A DNA stretch of 64,000 nucleotides from Taeniopygia guttata. Its lineage: Eukaryota; Chordata; Aves; Passeriformes; Estrildidae. The stretch spans positions 24,949,501 to 25,013,500 of the forward strand of contig NC_133032.1 in assembly GCF_048771995.1 (NCBI RefSeq), written 5' to 3'. Below, piece after piece: positions 63,419 to 64,000 of the stretch. The notes under the pieces were generated by a model. It was given only the letters and a program-made list of their open reading frames with translations, had not been told where the DNA came from and searched no databases. Position 1 is the first letter of the stretch; every line of letters begins with the position of its first letter. The translations under genes and the position numbers were made by a program.

Positions 63419-64000
63419 ATTCTAAAATTGTGGTTTTGCTTGAATTATTAGAAAAGTGAACAGAAACCCTTGGACTGCATGGAGTTTCCAAAAGGTACAT
63501 TCACAGTACTGTTCTAGCATGCATCAAGCAGTGCATCAGCTATTTGGAGGATCACAGGAGGGACCTGCACTTTCCTGTGGAGGCAGAAGGAGGGCAAGGG
63601 TAGTATCCTGACGTATCTGAGGTGCCTCATGTGCTGATTCTCAAGGATCAGGCTCTCACTCCAGCTGTTTATTCTTCTCAAGGGCTTTAGAAAGAGAGTA
63701 TTTAATACAGGGAGTTCCTATAAACTTCCTTTAGTCCCATTTAGTGCTTTGCTTATAAATAAACAAAAGTTTATATAAAATAAAATAATTAAAGACTGTT
63801 AAAAATTATAATAAAATTATTTATTTGCAGTTCAGTATGGCTCGTGTGAGAACAGAAAAGACACAACCTATCTGAAATGTAGTAAGACTGTGATGCACAC
63901 ATTGCCATGTCACTGAAATAGCTTCTTCAGCCCCAGAGATTGCTTTAAAAAATATTGATATAAATTATAGCTATAGTGGAAGGTTAAGGTCCTTTTGTTA
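63419..64000. other. Gene-free sequence
   Basis: AT-rich, with nothing recognisable to the window's end. Confidence 0.55.

Noticed and set aside
1..64000. CRISPR array, bacterial operons, rRNA or snRNA genes
   Set aside because: No regularly spaced repeats, ribosome-binding-site gene packing or recognised structural RNA. The sequence is vertebrate in character.

Overview
The window looks like bird nuclear DNA, most likely from a songbird. Two fragments carry the avian CR1 retrotransposon 3' end with its short terminal repeats (53163-53339 and 62941-63418). The other mobile elements are LTRs of avian ERVK-like (betaretrovirus-related) and ERVL-like type. I saw nothing resembling mammalian Alu or L1. 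The sequence is AT-rich, has no bacterial-style gene packing, and shows no CpG island or recognisable multi-exon gene. I read it as intergenic or deep-intronic sequence; nearly all short open frames in it are chance.

Layout. 1-11261: unique gene-free sequence with one striking 15-bp perfect hairpin (6647-6685). 11262-11800: a possible old, unidentified minus-strand retrocopy ending in a 25-base poly(T). 12288-12742: a clean solo LTR (12294-12736, TG...CA) bounded by a 6-bp target-site duplication. 12743-28531: gene-free, with a second hairpin (19131-19166) and an A-rich tract. 28532-29201: a less AT-rich island with several overlapping frames and no recognised product. 30107-34232: a composite retroviral cluster, described below. 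34233-43678: gene-free with a long poly(A). 43679-44261: an ERVL-type LTR with perfect 10-bp inverted ends. 44262-64000: gene-free apart from the two CR1 fragments and low-complexity tracts.

The 30-34 kb cluster is the main point of interest. On the plus strand is a heavily deleted betaretrovirus-like provirus: part of a U3, a decayed two-knuckle nucleocapsid, a dUTPase-like segment, and then directly the integrase C-terminus, with reverse transcriptase and most of integrase missing. Next to it, on the minus strand, two LTR-like segments (33577-34232 and 31714-32162) flank an intron-less, broken copy of a host gene. I recognise this as PWWP3A (MUM1/EXPAND1), a chromatin and DNA-damage-response protein with a PWWP domain. 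The copy has two in-frame TGA codons and several frameshifts. Its ancestral stop lies only 12 bases from the LTR, with no 3' UTR or poly(A) between. This is the pattern expected when a host mRNA is reverse-transcribed together with retroviral RNA (LTR-mediated retroposition or transduction), rather than LINE-type retrocopying.

No gene in the window is clearly functional. The features are therefore mainly pseudogenes, mobile-element remnants, structural repeats and explicit statements of empty sequence. All family assignments come from reading the sequence and recalled family features; no search was run.
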